The translations under genes and the position numbers were made by a program. The notes beneath the pieces were generated by a model that ran no database searches, had not been told where the DNA came from, and saw nothing but the letters and a program-made list of their open reading frames with translations. This document shows positions 63,721 to 64,000 of a stretch of DNA of 64,000 nt, in pieces. This DNA comes from Caulobacter vibrioides (GTDB lineage: Bacteria > Pseudomonadota > Alphaproteobacteria > Caulobacterales > Caulobacteraceae), in assembly GCF_002858865.1 (NCBI RefSeq), contig NZ_PJRR01000012.1, positions 62,001 to 126,000 of the forward strand, in the 5' to 3' direction. Positions within the stretch are counted from its first letter, which is position 1. Every line of letters begins with the position of its first letter.

Positions 63721-64000
63721 GCAGGGCGACCGTTGGCCAGGGCCGTATAGAGCTCCGGCCGGCGATCACGGAAGAAGCCCCAGGCCGCGCGGTGCGTCGT
63801 CAGGAAGTCGAGGTCGAACGTCGCGCTGACCAGGCCTTCGTCGGCGCGGCCCAGCTCGCTGACCAGATCGCCGCGATGATCGGCGATGAAGCTGGAGCCA
63901 TAGAAGGTCTGGCCGCCGTTCGGATAGCCGTCCCACGGCTCGAAGCCGATGCGGTTGGCGCCGATCACCGGAATGATGTTGCTGACCGCGTGGCCCTGCA
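63717..64000 (-). CDS. aguB: N-carbamoylputrescine amidase, 3' part
   Basis: The C-terminal part of a nitrilase-superfamily amidase cut by the window edge. The frame is open to base 64000. VIGANRIGFEPWDG and GQTFYGSSFIADHRGDLVSE are characteristic of AguB. The ending YTALANGRPA is usual. AguB converts N-carbamoylputrescine to putrescine in the agmatine route. The N-terminal half with the catalytic Glu, Lys and Cys lies outside the window. The downstream GNAT gene is translationally coupled. Confidence 0.88.
   Translation of the reverse strand, partial: QGHAVSNIIPVIGANRIGFEPWDGYPNGGQTFYGSSFIADHRGDLVSELGRADEGLVSATFDLDFLTTHRAAWGFFRDRRPELYTALANGRPA

Overview
The window is G+C-rich alphaproteobacterial chromosome, almost certainly Caulobacter (C. 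vibrioides/crescentus or a close relative). The clearest pointers are the FlmA/FlmB flagellin-sugar pair, the chvI-chvG-hprK-EIIA-HPr signalling cluster, the RegB/RegA/SCO trio, two TonB-dependent receptors and the overall gene order. It is mostly housekeeping DNA: about 60 genes, no tRNA or rRNA, no CRISPR, no integrase or transposase, no complete insertion sequence. The species call is inference from gene content; no database was searched.

Layout. 1-5.5 kb: end of dapD, a small lipoprotein, fmt-truA, glsA, dapE and a cupin. 5.5-6.4 kb: an AT-richer island with one orphan gene, a direct repeat, structured element copy 1 and a perfect 30-bp inverted repeat. 6.4-11.7 kb: def, rmuC, an unlisted 50-aa gene, recR, ybaB, dnaX and the 4.5S SRP RNA gene, all on the minus strand. 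11.8-20.8 kb: nudC, a thiolase, amn, a DAACS symporter, a PanE-like reductase, nrdB with a pair of NrdR boxes, and a GST. 20.8-22.1 kb: a second AT-richer orphan gene, structured element copy 2 and an 18-bp palindrome before ahcY. 22.1-30.8 kb: ahcY, pdxY, a beta-lactamase-fold hydrolase, rarD, asd, a class A PBP and a YgjP-type metallopeptidase. 30.8-36.8 kb: PHA depolymerase, SCO, regB/regA, an SDR, a PCD/DCoH protein and a HAD hydrolase. 36.9-41.2 kb: a secreted protein, a 34-aa membrane microprotein with a possible ncRNA region, HPr, EIIA, HprK, ChvG and ChvI. 41.4-46.2 kb: a 565-aa orphan, a small membrane protein, flmB-flmA and a FliL-like protein. 46.2-50.0 kb: tadA, rluB, a CPBP protease, rsmD and a YjhX-family protein. 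50.5-64 kb: a TonB receptor, a secreted hydrolase, pgi, a redoxin, a DUF1353 lipoprotein, dsbD/scsB, a SapC protein, a Zur-boxed ZnuD-like receptor, a GNAT and the end of aguB.

Working together. dapD, dapE and asd serve lysine/diaminopimelate synthesis. fmt, def and the SRP RNA serve nascent chains. recR, ybaB, dnaX and rmuC serve DNA replication and repair. ChvI/ChvG, HprK, EIIA and HPr form an overlapping regulatory operon linking envelope stress to an incomplete regulatory PTS. flmA-flmB make the flagellin sugar and sit next to a protein with a FliL-like pattern.

The most unusual signal is a 171-178 bp structured element present twice (6057-6227 and 21836-22013). It has a 25-bp stem with two compensatory base-pair changes and a conserved G-G mismatch. 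Its apical segment is inverted between the copies, and each copy sits beside the 5' end of an AT-richer orphan gene.
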